Source of the DNA: Roseibium aggregatum
Lineage (GTDB): Bacteria; Pseudomonadota; Alphaproteobacteria; Rhizobiales; Stappiaceae
Assembly (NCBI RefSeq): GCF_017309185.1
Contig: NZ_JAEKJZ010000006.1
Span: forward strand, 186,001 to 250,000
Direction of reading: 5' to 3'
Length of the DNA stretch: 64,000 nt
Below the pieces are notes generated by a model. It searched no databases, was not told the DNA's origin, and saw only the letters and a list, made by a program, of their open reading frames with translations. Below, piece by piece: positions 53,383 to 62,918 of this stretch (positions are counted from its first letter, which is position 1; the number at the start of each line of letters is the position of its first letter). The position numbers and the translations under genes are program-made.

Positions 53383-54606
53383 ATGACTGCCAGTAAACAA
53401 GCCTATCGGCGCGGCGCTTCACTGCCGGGCTCCAATCCCTTTCAACGCCTTGCCGACCTTCTTGACGGCGAGACCCCCGGTCTCGAGCCGATCGTCATGA
53501 CCATCGGCGAGCCGCAGCATGCCTTTCCCGACTTCACGGCGGATGTTCTTGCGGAGAACATGGCCGATTTCCGCCGCTATCCGCCGATTGCCGGCACGCC
53601 TGCTTTCCGCGAGGCTATCGCCGACTGGCTGGACCGTCGCTACAATCTCGGCGGCGCCATCGACCGGGAAAACGGCGTCCTGCCGCTGAACGGATCGCGC
53701 GAAGGCCTGTCCTTCGGAGCGATTGCCGCGCGCGACCAGCTGGACAAGGGCCTCGACCACCCGGTCGTGATCCTGCCGAACCCCTTCTACCAGACCTATG
53801 CGGCCGCGGCCCATGTGGCCGACGCCGAAGCCGTTCTCCTGGACGCGGTCGAGGGAAATCATTTTCTGCCCGATCTGGACGGTCTCGATCCAGACCTTTT
53901 GGAGCGCACCGTCGCCTTTTACGTTGCCTCGCCGACCAACCCGGAAGGCTATGTCGCCGATATTGCCTACTGGCAACGCCTAATCGGGCTGGCCCGCAAG
54001 CACCGGTTCTTCATTTTCGCCGACGAGTGCTATTCGGAAATCTACCGCGACGCCCCGCCACCCGGCATTCTGGAAGCGGCGCACGCCATGGGAACGGGGT
54101 TTTCCAATATCATTGTTTTGAACTCGCTGTCGAAGCGCTCCAACCTGGCGGGTCTGCGCTGCGGCTTTGCCGCCGGCGATCCGGAGTTCCTCAGGAAATG
54201 GGTCAGGTTCCGCGGGCTCGCCGCCCCGCAGGTTCCTCTGCCGGCCCAGGCCGTTGCCGTCCGGGCCTATGGCGACGAGGCCCATGTGATCGAGAACCGG
54301 CGCCTCTACAACGCAAAATTCGAAGCCGCCGAACGCCACCTTGGTCCGATCCTCGGTCCGGTGACGCCCGAGGCCGGTTTCTTTCTCTGGCTGAACGTCG
54401 AGAAGTGGGGCGACGGCGTGACGGTCACCCGGAAACTTTGGGGCGATATCGGCGTGAAGGTTCTGCCAGGAAGCTTCCTTGCCTCGGATCAGTCCGACGG
54501 CAGCAATCCGGGCCGGCATTTCATCCGGATCGGACTGGTCGCCCCGTTTGACCAATGCGAAACCGCCCTGGGACGGCTGGCGAACTGGTTGGGAGAAAAC
54601 GCATGA
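53383..54606 (+). CDS. Class I/II aminotransferase, DapC-like
   Basis: A 407-residue PLP-dependent aminotransferase. It has [11 protein letters not shown] near the start, an [13 protein letters not shown] substrate segment, and [12 protein letters not shown]. The PLP lysine lies in [21 protein letters not shown], and the C-terminal arginine in [12 protein letters not shown]. The SLSKRSN-x-x-G-x-R form is characteristic of N-succinyl-diaminopimelate aminotransferase (DapC), so a role in lysine and peptidoglycan precursor synthesis is likely. The stop overlaps the ftsK ATG (ATGA). The ATG at 53383 is favoured; the frame extends to 53332. Confidence 0.88.
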   Translation: MTASKQAYRRGASLPGSNPFQRLADLLDGETPGLEPIVMTIGEPQHAFPDFTADVLAENMADFRRYPPIAGTPAFREAIADWLDRRYNLGGAIDRENGVLPLNGSREGLSFGAIAARDQLDKGLDHPVVILPNPFYQTYAAAAHVADAEAVLLDAVEGNHFLPDLDGLDPDLLERTVAFYVASPTNPEGYVADIAYWQRLIGLARKHRFFIFADECYSEIYRDAPPPGILEAAHAMGTGFSNIIVLNSLSKRSNLAGLRCGFAAGDPEFLRKWVRFRGLAAPQVPLPAQAVAVRAYGDEAHVIENRRLYNAKFEAAERHLGPILGPVTPEAGFFLWLNVEKWGDGVTVTRKLWGDIGVKVLPGSFLASDQSDGSNPGRHFIRIGLVAPFDQCETALGRLANWLGENA

Positions 54607-57359
54607 GACGGGCCACTGCAATCCGCGGCAACGGCCGCCGCTCCTCCGTCGATCTTCTGGACACGGAAAGCCCGGTCAAACGCTTTTTGAGGCGCAATCT
54701 GACAGGCGCCGCAGGGCTCGGTGTCATCGCGGTGGCCGCGATGCTCGCCGCAGCGCTCGCCACATGGTCGGTCTCGGACCCAAGTCTCAATCATGCGACC
54801 GAAGGTCAGGTCCGCAACGCGCTCGGCGCACCCGGCGCCATTGTCGCCGACGTGCTGATGCAGACAATAGGCCTTGCGACCGCCGTCATTCTGATTCCTC
54901 TAGTCCTGTGGGGCTGGCGGCTTCTGGCCGGCCACGCGCTTGGCATCGGCAAAAAGCGGCTTCTCTACTGGTTGGCGGGCTCAAGTCTTGCGGCCGGTGC
55001 GCTTGCAGCCCTGCCGGTGCCGGAAAGCTGGCCGCTGCCGACCGGGCTCGGCGGGTTTTTCGGCGACATGGTTCACCGGGTGCCGGCGGCGATCACCGCA
55101 AACATGACCAGCGGAGCGGCCACGATCGTCGGCGGTCTCGGTCTCGGTGTGCCGGCCGTCCTGTGCCTTTTGAAGGCCGCCGGCTGGATCCGCGTCAGAG
55201 ACCGCGAGATGGAGCGGATCGAACCGGCGGCGCAGCCGAAAGGCCATGGCCGGTCGATCGAGGAGGATCTCGGCCTGGATGAAGACGACTCCCGCCTCGG
55301 TCTGGTCATGAGCGCCTTTGTCGGCCAGTTGGAACACTGGGGCCTGCTGGCGCTTGCCCAGGTCCGGCGTGTCGCAGGTTTGAAACGCTCGCAACCTCGC
55401 GAGGAGGAATACTGGGAAGAAGACGATCCGGAAGCGGGCTACGAGCCTGAAGACAGTCGGCAGGGCAACCGCCTGAAGGCCTTCCGGCGCGCCCTTGCCG
55501 GCCGCCTGATGCCGGAAGACGACGACGGGCTGGACGAATTCTACGAGCGCGGCCGCGACGACGATCCGGACGAGGATCCCTATCTGGAAGAGGGTTACGC
55601 GGACGAGGGGGAAAGTTTCGCTCCCGACGAACTGCTGATCGACAAGGGACCGGTCGAAGGCCGCCCCGCGGTGCCGATCGGCATCGCCGCGCCACCCGCC
55701 GCGCCAACGGGCCCGGCAGGGTCCATGGCACCGGCGCAAGCACCGCAGGCCGGGCGGGTGATTCCGCCCGCGCCCCGGCCAAAACAGAGCAAACGGGCAA
55801 TCGACGAAGCCCAGCCCTCCTTCCTCGGCGCACCCGAGGAATACGAACTGCCGCCGCTGCGCCTTCTGGCCGAACCCAAGACGGGCGGCAAGGTGCCCGG
55901 GCTTTCCGCCGACGCCTTGGAACAGAATGCCCGTATCCTGGAAGGCGTCCTGGAGGATTTCGGCGTGCGCGGCGAGATCATCGAAGTCCGCCCCGGTCCC
56001 GTCGTCACGCTCTACGAGCTGGAACCCGCGCCGGGCATCAAGTCCTCGCGCGTGATCGGTCTGGCCGACGACATCGCCCGCTCCATGAGCGCCATTTCCG
56101 CCCGTGTCGCCGTCATTCCCGGCAAGAACGCAATCGGCATCGAACTGCCGAACGCCCGGCGTGAAACCGTCTATCTCCGGGAGCTTCTGGCGGCCCAGGA
56201 TTTCGAGAAATCCAAGGCCAAGCTGGCGCTGGCGCTCGGCAAGACCATCAACGGCGAAAGCGTCGTTGCCGATCTGGCGCGCATGCCGCACCTGCTCGTT
56301 GCCGGGACCACGGGGTCCGGCAAGTCGGTGTCCATCAACACCATGATCCTGTCGATCCTCTACCGGCTGACGCCGGAGCAGTGCAAGCTGATCATGATCG
56401 ACCCGAAAATGCTGGAACTGTCCATCTATGACGGCATTCCCCATCTTCTGACGCCCGTGGTGACCGATCCGAAAAAGGCCGTGGTCGCCTTGAAATGGAC
56501 GGTTCGCGAGATGGAGGACCGGTACAAGAAGATGTCCAAGATGGGCGTCAGGAACATCGACGGTTACAACACCCGCATCAAGCAGGCGCTGGAAAAGGGC
56601 GAGACCTTCACCCGCACGGTGCAGACCGGATTCGACCGGGACACCGGCCAGCCGATCTACGAGGACGAGGATCTGCCGCTCGAGGCAATGCCCTATATCG
56701 TCGTCATCGTCGACGAGATGGCCGACCTGATGATGGTCGCGGGCAAGGACATCGAGGGCGCGATCCAGCGTCTCGCCCAGATGGCGCGTGCGGCCGGCAT
56801 CCACCTGATCATGGCGACGCAGCGCCCGTCGGTGGACGTCATCACCGGTACGATCAAGGCCAACTTCCCGACCCGTATCTCCTTCCAGGTGACGTCGAAG
56901 ATCGACAGCCGCACCATCCTGGGCGAGATGGGCGCCGAGCAGCTTCTCGGCATGGGCGACATGCTCTACATGGCCGGTGGCGGCCGTATCCAGCGCGTGC
57001 ACGGGCCGTTCGTCTCCGACGACGAGGTCGAGGACATTGTCAAGCACCTGAAGGTTCAGGGCACGCCGCAATATCTGGAAGCCGTCACGGAAGAGGAAGA
57101 CGAGGGCGACAGCCCCTACGACGGCGGCGGGGGTCTTGCAGGCGGCGACGACGGCAACGATCTATATGACAAGGCGGTCGCCATCGTGCTGCGCGACAAG
57201 AAGGCGTCCACCTCCTATGTCCAGCGCCGTTTGTCGATCGGCTACAACCGGGCCGCATCGCTGATCGAGCGCATGGAGCAGGAAGGATTGATCAGCGCGG
57301 CGAACCACGCCGGAAAGCGCGAGATTCTCGTGCAAAACGGCGTCGAAGAGGACTTTTAG
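54603..57359 (+). CDS. ftsK: DNA translocase FtsK
   Basis: A 918-residue protein. Four membrane helices lie in the first 180 residues. An acidic, Pro-rich linker (about 230-400) precedes the RecA-like motor: Walker A G568-T-T-G-S-G-K574-S575, and Walker [13 protein letters not shown]. The C-terminal gamma winged-helix follows, with [27 protein letters not shown]. It segregates chromosome termini at the septum and activates XerCD. The ATG at 54603 overlaps the aminotransferase stop, indicating coupling; the frame extends 48 bases further upstream. Confidence 0.97.
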   Translation: MRRATAIRGNGRRSSVDLLDTESPVKRFLRRNLTGAAGLGVIAVAAMLAAALATWSVSDPSLNHATEGQVRNALGAPGAIVADVLMQTIGLATAVILIPLVLWGWRLLAGHALGIGKKRLLYWLAGSSLAAGALAALPVPESWPLPTGLGGFFGDMVHRVPAAITANMTSGAATIVGGLGLGVPAVLCLLKAAGWIRVRDREMERIEPAAQPKGHGRSIEEDLGLDEDDSRLGLVMSAFVGQLEHWGLLALAQVRRVAGLKRSQPREEEYWEEDDPEAGYEPEDSRQGNRLKAFRRALAGRLMPEDDDGLDEFYERGRDDDPDEDPYLEEGYADEGESFAPDELLIDKGPVEGRPAVPIGIAAPPAAPTGPAGSMAPAQAPQAGRVIPPAPRPKQSKRAIDEAQPSFLGAPEEYELPPLRLLAEPKTGGKVPGLSADALEQNARILEGVLEDFGVRGEIIEVRPGPVVTLYELEPAPGIKSSRVIGLADDIARSMSAISARVAVIPGKNAIGIELPNARRETVYLRELLAAQDFEKSKAKLALALGKTINGESVVADLARMPHLLVAGTTGSGKSVSINTMILSILYRLTPEQCKLIMIDPKMLELSIYDGIPHLLTPVVTDPKKAVVALKWTVREMEDRYKKMSKMGVRNIDGYNTRIKQALEKGETFTRTVQTGFDRDTGQPIYEDEDLPLEAMPYIVVIVDEMADLMMVAGKDIEGAIQRLAQMARAAGIHLIMATQRPSVDVITGTIKANFPTRISFQVTSKIDSRTILGEMGAEQLLGMGDMLYMAGGGRIQRVHGPFVSDDEVEDIVKHLKVQGTPQYLEAVTEEEDEGDSPYDGGGGLAGGDDGNDLYDKAVAIVLRDKKASTSYVQRRLSIGYNRAASLIERMEQEGLISAANHAGKREILVQNGVEEDF

Positions 57360-57442
57360 TTGCCAAACGCCAAAGCTTTGCCACACACTGACCCTAGGTC
57401 GTGGCTGCGAGTTCCGGCGAAAACCATTTAGGACATTGCCTC

Positions 57443-58090
57443 ATGATGAAACGCTTTGCTCACCGTCTGATCGGGACCCTGGCGCAATCGGCCGCGGCCG
57501 CGGCTCTGGTTGTTTCCACCCTGCTTCCCGCCCAAGCTCTGTCGGACCAGGAGCAGAAGACGCTGAAGGACCTGAATTCCTACTTCAACTCCGTCAAGAC
57601 CATGCATGGCGACTTCATCCAGTTCGGTCCGGACGGTAGCCAGTCCGACGGCAAGTTCTATATGGCCCGGCCGGGCAAGGTGCGCTTCTATTACAACAAG
57701 CCGTCCGTCCTCGATATCGTCGCCGACGGCAAGATGGTGTCCGTGCGCGACCGCAAGCTGAACACCCAGGATCTGTGGCCGCTCGGCCAGACGCCGCTCC
57801 GGTTCCTGCTCTCCGACGAGATCGACCTGCGCAAGGATACAAACGTAACCAACGTGCTGGTCGAGGACGATCTCGTCACGATCACCATTCTCGACAAGAC
57901 CAAGTTCAACTCCGGCACGCTGACGCTGATCTTCGATTCCGAGGACTACGCGCTCAAGCAATGGACCGTGACCGACCAGCAGGGCTACGATACATCCGTC
58001 GCCGTCTACAATGTCGTCTCCAACGGTCCGACCAATCCGGAGCTCTTCAAGATCGATTACCTGGCCGCCGCGCAGCAGGACAAGAATTGA
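57443..58090 (+). CDS. lolA: Outer-membrane lipoprotein carrier protein LolA family
   Basis: A 215-residue periplasmic protein. The signal peptide is MMKRFAHRLIGTLAQ through LPAQA (about residues 1-32), and the mature protein starts LSDQEQKTLKDLNSYF. The beta-fold continues with GDFIQFGPDGSQSDGKFYM and RPGKVRFYYNKPSVLDIVADG. LolA ferries lipoproteins across the periplasm to the outer membrane. The ATG at 57443 is chosen, with AGGA upstream. The usual gene order ftsK-lolA is seen. No lolB is nearby, as is normal for this class. Confidence 0.93.
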   Translation: MMKRFAHRLIGTLAQSAAAAALVVSTLLPAQALSDQEQKTLKDLNSYFNSVKTMHGDFIQFGPDGSQSDGKFYMARPGKVRFYYNKPSVLDIVADGKMVSVRDRKLNTQDLWPLGQTPLRFLLSDEIDLRKDTNVTNVLVEDDLVTITILDKTKFNSGTLTLIFDSEDYALKQWTVTDQQGYDTSVAVYNVVSNGPTNPELFKIDYLAAAQQDKN

Positions 58091-58213
58091 TACGGTAAGC
58101 GTTTTTGCAGGATTGCCCCGTTACTTCAGCCAATCGCAAGGGTTTCGAGTGAACGGGGCTTTGCGAAAGGTTTTCCATTTTCCTTTTTCGGCTATGAAAC
58201 GATCCGCTTCGAC

Positions 58214-58344
58214 TTGTCGTCCCGGTTTGGCGTAAGCCAAGACCGGGATCCAGTACTCCGTGCGGCTAACAATAGTAAAAATCATTAAAGACAGATCTTT
58301 ACTGGATCCCGGTCTTGACGCTTCGCGTCAAACCGGGACGACAA
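58214..58344. repeat. REP doublet: two inverted copies of an imperfect palindrome
   Basis: The left arm (58214-58254) and right arm (58300-58344) are inverted copies: 15 bases beginning TTGTCGTCCCGGTTT and 18 bases ending CAAGACCGGGATCCAGTA match exactly. Each arm also folds on itself: CCCGGT pairs with ACCGGG and encloses TTGGC/GCCAA (left) or TTGACGC/GCGTCAA (right). The arms flank a 45-base AT-rich centre. No coding sequence is present in 58091-58545. This is a BIME-type or MITE-like element, common in rhizobial genomes. Confidence 0.8.
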
Positions 58345-58545
58345 ACGGATAAGTGAAAATTTTCTTTGCTTAAGTAGTCCCCGCTGCACCGGGCAGCGGT
58401 GGGAGAAGCCCGGCAACAATAAACATCTTCCACTTCGTAAAACTGTTTCAGTTTCACATTTCATACCAGCTTCTCATGTCTTCCGGTTTATCCTGTCCAA
58501 ATCTGCATTTCCGAACACTCTCCGTCAAAGGCCCCGCTAAGACCC

Positions 58546-59517
58546 ATGACCGAAAGCGACACCGCCCGGCCCCGTTCGCTGGTTTATCGGCTGCTTGACG
58601 CCTATTGCCGCCGGACCGGGCTGTGCCTGAGTGCGGCCGATTCCCACGGACATGCAGGCCTGGTGGAAACGCCTGACGGCACGCGCCGGTTTTTCAAAGG
58701 CACGCGGTTCGACCTGAACAGCCAGGGCGCGGCGGAGATCGCCAACGACAAGGCCTATTCGCTTGGCTTCCTGAGACAGAGCGGTCTGCCGGTACCGGCC
58801 TTCCACGTCGCTGAAGGCTCACCCCTCCGGAACGGCCAATACCCGCCGGAGGAGGTTTTCGCTTTTGCCGAAGAGGCCGGTTTCCCCCTCTATGTGAAGC
58901 CGAATTGCGGGCGCGAGGGCAAGGGCGTGATGCGAGCCCTCACAAAGTCCACGCTCCAGAACGTCCTGCATGTTCTGGCGGAGCGCAATTTCCAGATCCT
59001 GATTCAGCAGGAAATCCTGGGCAGGGACCTGCGCGTCATCGTTCTCGACGGCGAGGTTCTGTGCGTCCTCGAGCGCAGAGCACCGGAAGTGACCGGCGAC
59101 GGACGGAGCAGTCTGGCCAACCTGATCGAAGCCCATGAGACAATCGACGCCGCCGACGGCCGGATCGATTTCGAACTGTCCCAGCAGGGCCAGATGCGGC
59201 AAAGCATACCGGAGAAGGACCGGGTTATCCGGCTCCTGCCTGTTTCAAACCTGTCTTCCGGCGGCATGGCGGAGATCGTTACGGACGTAACCGCCCCGGA
59301 AATCCTCGCCATCGCCCGCGACGCGGCCCGGTGCCTTTCCCTGCGCTACGCCGCCGTGGACATGATCCTTCCGGAAGACCGCCCGGATGCCGTCGGCTTC
59401 ATCCTCGAGGTCAACGCCGCGCCCGGCTTCACCCGTCTTCACCGGCAGGGACCGGAGGAAGCGGCGCTGGTGGAAGGGATTTACGAAAAGGTCTTCGACG
59501 CGATGTTTGGCGGTTAG
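58546..59517 (+). CDS. Orphan ATP-grasp protein (cyanophycin-synthetase-like)
   Basis: A 323-residue ATP-grasp ligase. Seen: TRRFFKGTRFDLNSQGAAEI, then ANDKAYSLGFLRQSGLPVPAF (pre-ATP-grasp region), PLYVKPNCGREGKGV, and LIQQEILGRDLRVIVLDGEV. The end carries the metal-binding VGFILEVNAAPGFTRLH. It resembles the ATP-grasp domain of cyanophycin synthetase, but lacks the MurE-like ligase half. It probably joins a carboxylate to an amine; the substrate is unknown. No partner gene is adjacent (REP element before, AraC gene convergent after). Confidence 0.82.
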   Translation: MTESDTARPRSLVYRLLDAYCRRTGLCLSAADSHGHAGLVETPDGTRRFFKGTRFDLNSQGAAEIANDKAYSLGFLRQSGLPVPAFHVAEGSPLRNGQYPPEEVFAFAEEAGFPLYVKPNCGREGKGVMRALTKSTLQNVLHVLAERNFQILIQQEILGRDLRVIVLDGEVLCVLERRAPEVTGDGRSSLANLIEAHETIDAADGRIDFELSQQGQMRQSIPEKDRVIRLLPVSNLSSGGMAEIVTDVTAPEILAIARDAARCLSLRYAAVDMILPEDRPDAVGFILEVNAAPGFTRLHRQGPEEAALVEGIYEKVFDAMFGG

Positions 59518-59542
59518 GCCGTCATCGACAGCCAGACTGTTC

Positions 59543-60523
59543 TCAGACCTTCGTCCGCAACAGGCTCGGACACTCGCCGAAATGCTTCTTGAAGGCCGCC
59601 GAGAAGCTGCCGATGCCGTTGTAGCCGGCAACGGCGGCGGCCTGGGAGACGGTGATGCCGTCGCGCAGCAAGGCGTCCCGGGCCTTGATCAGCCGCGCCT
59701 GCCGCAGATACTCGGAAACCGACACGCCGAAGTGGTCACGGAACTTGCGCTGCAGGGAACGGACACTGGTGCCCGTCTCCCGCGCGATTTGCGCGATGGT
59801 GAGCCTTTCGTCGAGATGCGCCAGCAGATAGTCCTGAATCCGGTCCATGCGGGCATTGGACGACAGCGCCGGCCCCAGACAAGATGGGTTGCCGCTGGAG
59901 ATGCGCTGGCAAACGGCGATGAGAATGTCCAGTCCGCGCAGGGACAGGTAGAGCTCGCGCATCTCTCCTTCCAATCCCTTCGGCGGGTTTTCGATCTGGC
60001 GGCAAAGCGCCAGAACGTCCGGGCCCGGCTCCCACAGCATGTGATTGAGGTGGCCGGAGAGAAAGCGGGCCAGTTCTTCGTGGCGTACGGACGGATCGAC
60101 CTGAAATTCCTCCATCCAGGTGAGCGGTGTCGTGATTGAGATCTTGCGCAAGGGCTTGTCGGTGCCGCGCAACAGGCGGATCTCGGTCTCCCTGTTGAGG
60201 ACGTACGTCAGGACTTTCGGCCGGGCATTTTCGCCGCATCCGGCATCCACATGAAAGAATTCGTCACCCAGCCAGAAGCTCTGCTCGCCTTCCAAAAAAA
60301 CAAAGGTCTGAAATTTTTGCGCCGCGCGTCCGGACTTGACGGAAGCAATGCTCGTGCTTTCCCAGCAGCGGCTGAGGACACGAATAAGTCTGGGCGGAGG
60401 TACTATTTTGAAAAACTGTTCGCCCAACGATCTACCCGTCTCGCGATGACCCATCGTCAACTGAATTATTTGGCGCGAGCAAGAAAACCTTTGGCGCGCC
60501 GGCTGCAAAGCATCCGTAGACAC
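59543..60523 (-). CDS. AraC-family transcriptional regulator of the siderophore locus
   Basis: A protein of up to 326 residues with a C-terminal AraC DNA-binding domain of two HTH units: LTIAQIARETGTSVRSLQRKF and ITVSQAAAVAGYNGIGSFSAAFKKHFG. The N-terminal part holds no recognised sensor domain and may bind a siderophore, as in PchR. It is divergent from the TonB receptor gene, 112 bases away, so it probably activates that gene. The start is uncertain: GTG at 60523 with a poorly spaced GGAG, or ATG at 60454. Confidence 0.88.
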   Translation of the reverse strand: MSTDALQPARQRFSCSRQIIQLTMGHRETGRSLGEQFFKIVPPPRLIRVLSRCWESTSIASVKSGRAAQKFQTFVFLEGEQSFWLGDEFFHVDAGCGENARPKVLTYVLNRETEIRLLRGTDKPLRKISITTPLTWMEEFQVDPSVRHEELARFLSGHLNHMLWEPGPDVLALCRQIENPPKGLEGEMRELYLSLRGLDILIAVCQRISSGNPSCLGPALSSNARMDRIQDYLLAHLDERLTIAQIARETGTSVRSLQRKFRDHFGVSVSEYLRQARLIKARDALLRDGITVSQAAAVAGYNGIGSFSAAFKKHFGECPSLLRTKV

Positions 60524-60547
60524 TACTCCACAAGACCTTTAATTTCA

Positions 60548-60562
60548 TGAGTGAAAAAGTCA
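60548..60562 (+). promoter_or_regulatory. Possible RirA iron-responsive operator (TGA-N9-TCA)
   Basis: TGAGTGAAAAAGTCA is TGA-N9-TCA, the form of the rhizobial iron-responsive box, in the divergent region between the AraC gene and the TonB receptor, 73 bases before the receptor start. The motif is short and can arise by chance. Confidence 0.4.
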
Positions 60563-60580
60563 AGATTTAAGCGTTGTGAC

Positions 60581-60600
60581 CGGCCGCTCGCGGCCGTTTT
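60581..60600 (+). terminator. Terminator-like hairpin in the TonB receptor leader
   Basis: CGGCCG (60581-60586), loop CTCG, CGGCCG (60591-60596), then TTTT, 35 bases before the receptor ATG. A 7-codon frame M-S-E-K-V-K-I (60547-60570) precedes it. It may attenuate the receptor transcript; no upstream plus-strand gene exists for it to terminate. Confidence 0.5.
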
Positions 60601-60635
60601 CACTGGGCGCTCATGAATAACGGGAAGGTCCGACC

Positions 60636-62789
60636 ATGTTTCGGGTAACGACGGCGATGACGGCTGCCTGCTTCGCGGGGTCCGCAAGTTCACTCGCCAT
60701 GAGCGCCGCTTACGCTCAAGATACGATTGTCAATCTGGAAACGGTGGTCGTCAGCGCGGAAGACGATGAAAGCGCGACAGGTCCGGTCGAGGGATATATC
60801 GCGAAGGCGAGCCAGACAGGAACGAAGACAGACACGCCGCTTTCGAAGATCCCCCAGTCGGTCACCGTCGTGCCGGCGGATCAGATCGCGGATCAAGGAG
60901 CCGAAACGCTCGCCGAAACGTTCCGCTATTCCGCCGGTATCTATTCCGAGTACCGGGGCGACAGCACCGTCACCGACGAGGTGTTCATCCGCGGTTTCGA
61001 ATTCGTCCCGATCTATGTGAACGGCCTCGATTACGGCACCAACCGGCTTGGCAGTATCGATCCCTATCTGCTGGAGCGGGTTGAAATCCTGCGCGGACCG
61101 TCCTCCGTGCTTTACGGACAGGCCACTCCGGGAGGCCTGGTCAATCTCGTCACCAAGAAGCCGACAGGCGAAACGAAACGCGAAGTCGAGCTTGGTGGCG
61201 GCATCGACAACGCGATCGGCCTCGGTGTCGACTTTCAGGGCACGTTCGATGAGAACAAGGTCTGGAGCTACCGGTTCGTCGGCAAGGCGGAACGCTCCGA
61301 TACGGAAATCGCCGACTACATCGAGCAGTCCGTTTCAATCGCGCCGAGCCTGCGCTGGCAGCCGACAGAGGACACCTCCCTGACCCTGCTTTCGATCTAT
61401 AATCACCAGCCGGACGCGGGATACAGGAACTTCCGTCCGGCGGAAGGAACGCTTTATTCGGCGCAAGCGGGCTGGATTCCGGAAGATTTCGACTTTTCGC
61501 ACCCGGACGTCGAACAAAGCATCGTGACCCAGTTTCAGTTGGGCTACGAATTCGAGCACCGGTTCAACGAGGTGTTTCAGGTCCGCCAGAACGCCGCCTA
61601 CAACATCATCGACACGTCCTTTTCATCGGTCCTTCACCGCCGCATCACCGGCAACACTCTCTTTGACGGCGGCAATCCGGCGACCGGAACGGCCAGCCGC
61701 CGCGACACGGACATCCATCAGTTCGTGATCGACAACCAGCTTCAATCCGATTTTCAAACCGGATCGCTCGGCCATACCCTGCTGACCGGACTGGACTACA
61801 AATTCACGTCGGAGAATTACATCTGGTCGATCGATGCCAACGCGCCGAACATTCCGGACTGGACCAACCCGACCTATCCCGCCTACACGCCCAACTGGAC
61901 GGTCCGCTCCAACTATGTCACCGATGCCTCCCAGATCGGCCTTTACGCACAGGACCAGATCGAATTCGGCAACCTGAACATCAGCCTCGGCGGCCGCTAC
62001 GATTGGGCGCAGGCGGAGATCGACAACGAGACGGGAACGGATTTCTCCTACTTCGACAGCGCCTTCTCCGGGCGGGCCGGTGCGATCTACAATTTCAACA
62101 ACGGTATTTCGCCGTATGTGAGTTACTCGACCTCGTTTGAACCGAGCCTGGAACTCGACCACAACAACGAGCCACTGGAACCGACCACCGCGCAGCAGGT
62201 GGAAGCCGGGGTGAAATACGCGACCGCCGATGGAAACATTCAGGTCATCGCCTCGCTCTATCAGATCCATCAGCAGAACGTTCAGTCCTCTCCGGACGGC
62301 GGCACGACAATCCTCCAGACCGGCGAAATCCGCAGCCGCGGCTTCGAGGTGGAGGCCCGGGCCCAGCTGACGGAAAACCTCGCCCTGATCGGCGCCCTGG
62401 GTTATGTGGACGCCGAGATCACCAAGGATGAAGACCCGGCGAACGTCGGGCTCGTCCCCGACATGGTGCCGGATGTTACGGCGTCGCTCTGGGGCAAGTA
62501 CGAATTTCTGGATGGCAGGCTGGACGGCCTCGGGCTCGGACTGGGTGTACGCTATATCGGCGAAAGCCTGGATACCACCAATACCCTCACCGTCAAATCC
62601 GCCACCTTGCTGGACGCGATGGCCAGCTACGACTTCGGTGCCGTTTCCAACCGCTTCGACGGGGTCAGCCTGCAGGTCAACGGGACCAATATTCTCGACC
62701 GCCGCTATGTCTCGGCCTGCGCCAGTTCCGCTGCCTGCTGGAACGGACAGGGCCGGACGGTCACCGCCAAGTTGAAATACACCTGGTAG
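60636..62789 (+). CDS. TonB-dependent siderophore receptor
   Basis: A 717-residue outer-membrane receptor. A signal peptide (cut after AYA27) is followed by a TonB box, T36-V-V-V-S-A41. The plug domain has TPLSKIPQSVTVVPADQIAD and VEILRGPSSVLYGQATPGGLVN. A 22-strand barrel follows, ending in the VNGTNILDRRYVS, then TVTAKLKYTW, terminal motif with a final Trp. It is the siderophore-receptor type (FhuA/FecA-like); the ligand is unknown. It is divergent from an AraC regulator and followed by an enterochelin-esterase-like gene, pointing to a catecholate siderophore. Confidence 0.95.
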   Translation: MFRVTTAMTAACFAGSASSLAMSAAYAQDTIVNLETVVVSAEDDESATGPVEGYIAKASQTGTKTDTPLSKIPQSVTVVPADQIADQGAETLAETFRYSAGIYSEYRGDSTVTDEVFIRGFEFVPIYVNGLDYGTNRLGSIDPYLLERVEILRGPSSVLYGQATPGGLVNLVTKKPTGETKREVELGGGIDNAIGLGVDFQGTFDENKVWSYRFVGKAERSDTEIADYIEQSVSIAPSLRWQPTEDTSLTLLSIYNHQPDAGYRNFRPAEGTLYSAQAGWIPEDFDFSHPDVEQSIVTQFQLGYEFEHRFNEVFQVRQNAAYNIIDTSFSSVLHRRITGNTLFDGGNPATGTASRRDTDIHQFVIDNQLQSDFQTGSLGHTLLTGLDYKFTSENYIWSIDANAPNIPDWTNPTYPAYTPNWTVRSNYVTDASQIGLYAQDQIEFGNLNISLGGRYDWAQAEIDNETGTDFSYFDSAFSGRAGAIYNFNNGISPYVSYSTSFEPSLELDHNNEPLEPTTAQQVEAGVKYATADGNIQVIASLYQIHQQNVQSSPDGGTTILQTGEIRSRGFEVEARAQLTENLALIGALGYVDAEITKDEDPANVGLVPDMVPDVTASLWGKYEFLDGRLDGLGLGLGVRYIGESLDTTNTLTVKSATLLDAMASYDFGAVSNRFDGVSLQVNGTNILDRRYVSACASSAACWNGQGRTVTAKLKYTW

Positions 62790-62808
62790 ACCGGCGCGAT
62801 ATCCGGAC

Positions 62809-62839
62809 GAAGCCGCCTTTCTTCCTGGAAGGCGGCTTC
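62809..62839 (+). terminator. Terminator-like stem after the TonB receptor
   Basis: GAAGCCGCCTT (62809-62819) pairs with AAGGCGGCTTC (62829-62839), 11 bp, followed by TGCCC. It lacks a T-run, so it is probably a partial terminator or mRNA-stabilising hairpin between the receptor and the esterase gene. Confidence 0.55.
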
Positions 62840-62918
62840 TGCCCGTTGCGCAAGGCCTCGACCGGTACCAGCGCGACGTCTGTTTTCGACCTTTTGAACC
62901 ACCACAGGGCCAGATCGC

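Noticed and set aside
54981-57071. 696-codon open frame on the minus strand
   Set aside because: Antisense to ftsK; a composition artefact of GC-rich DNA.
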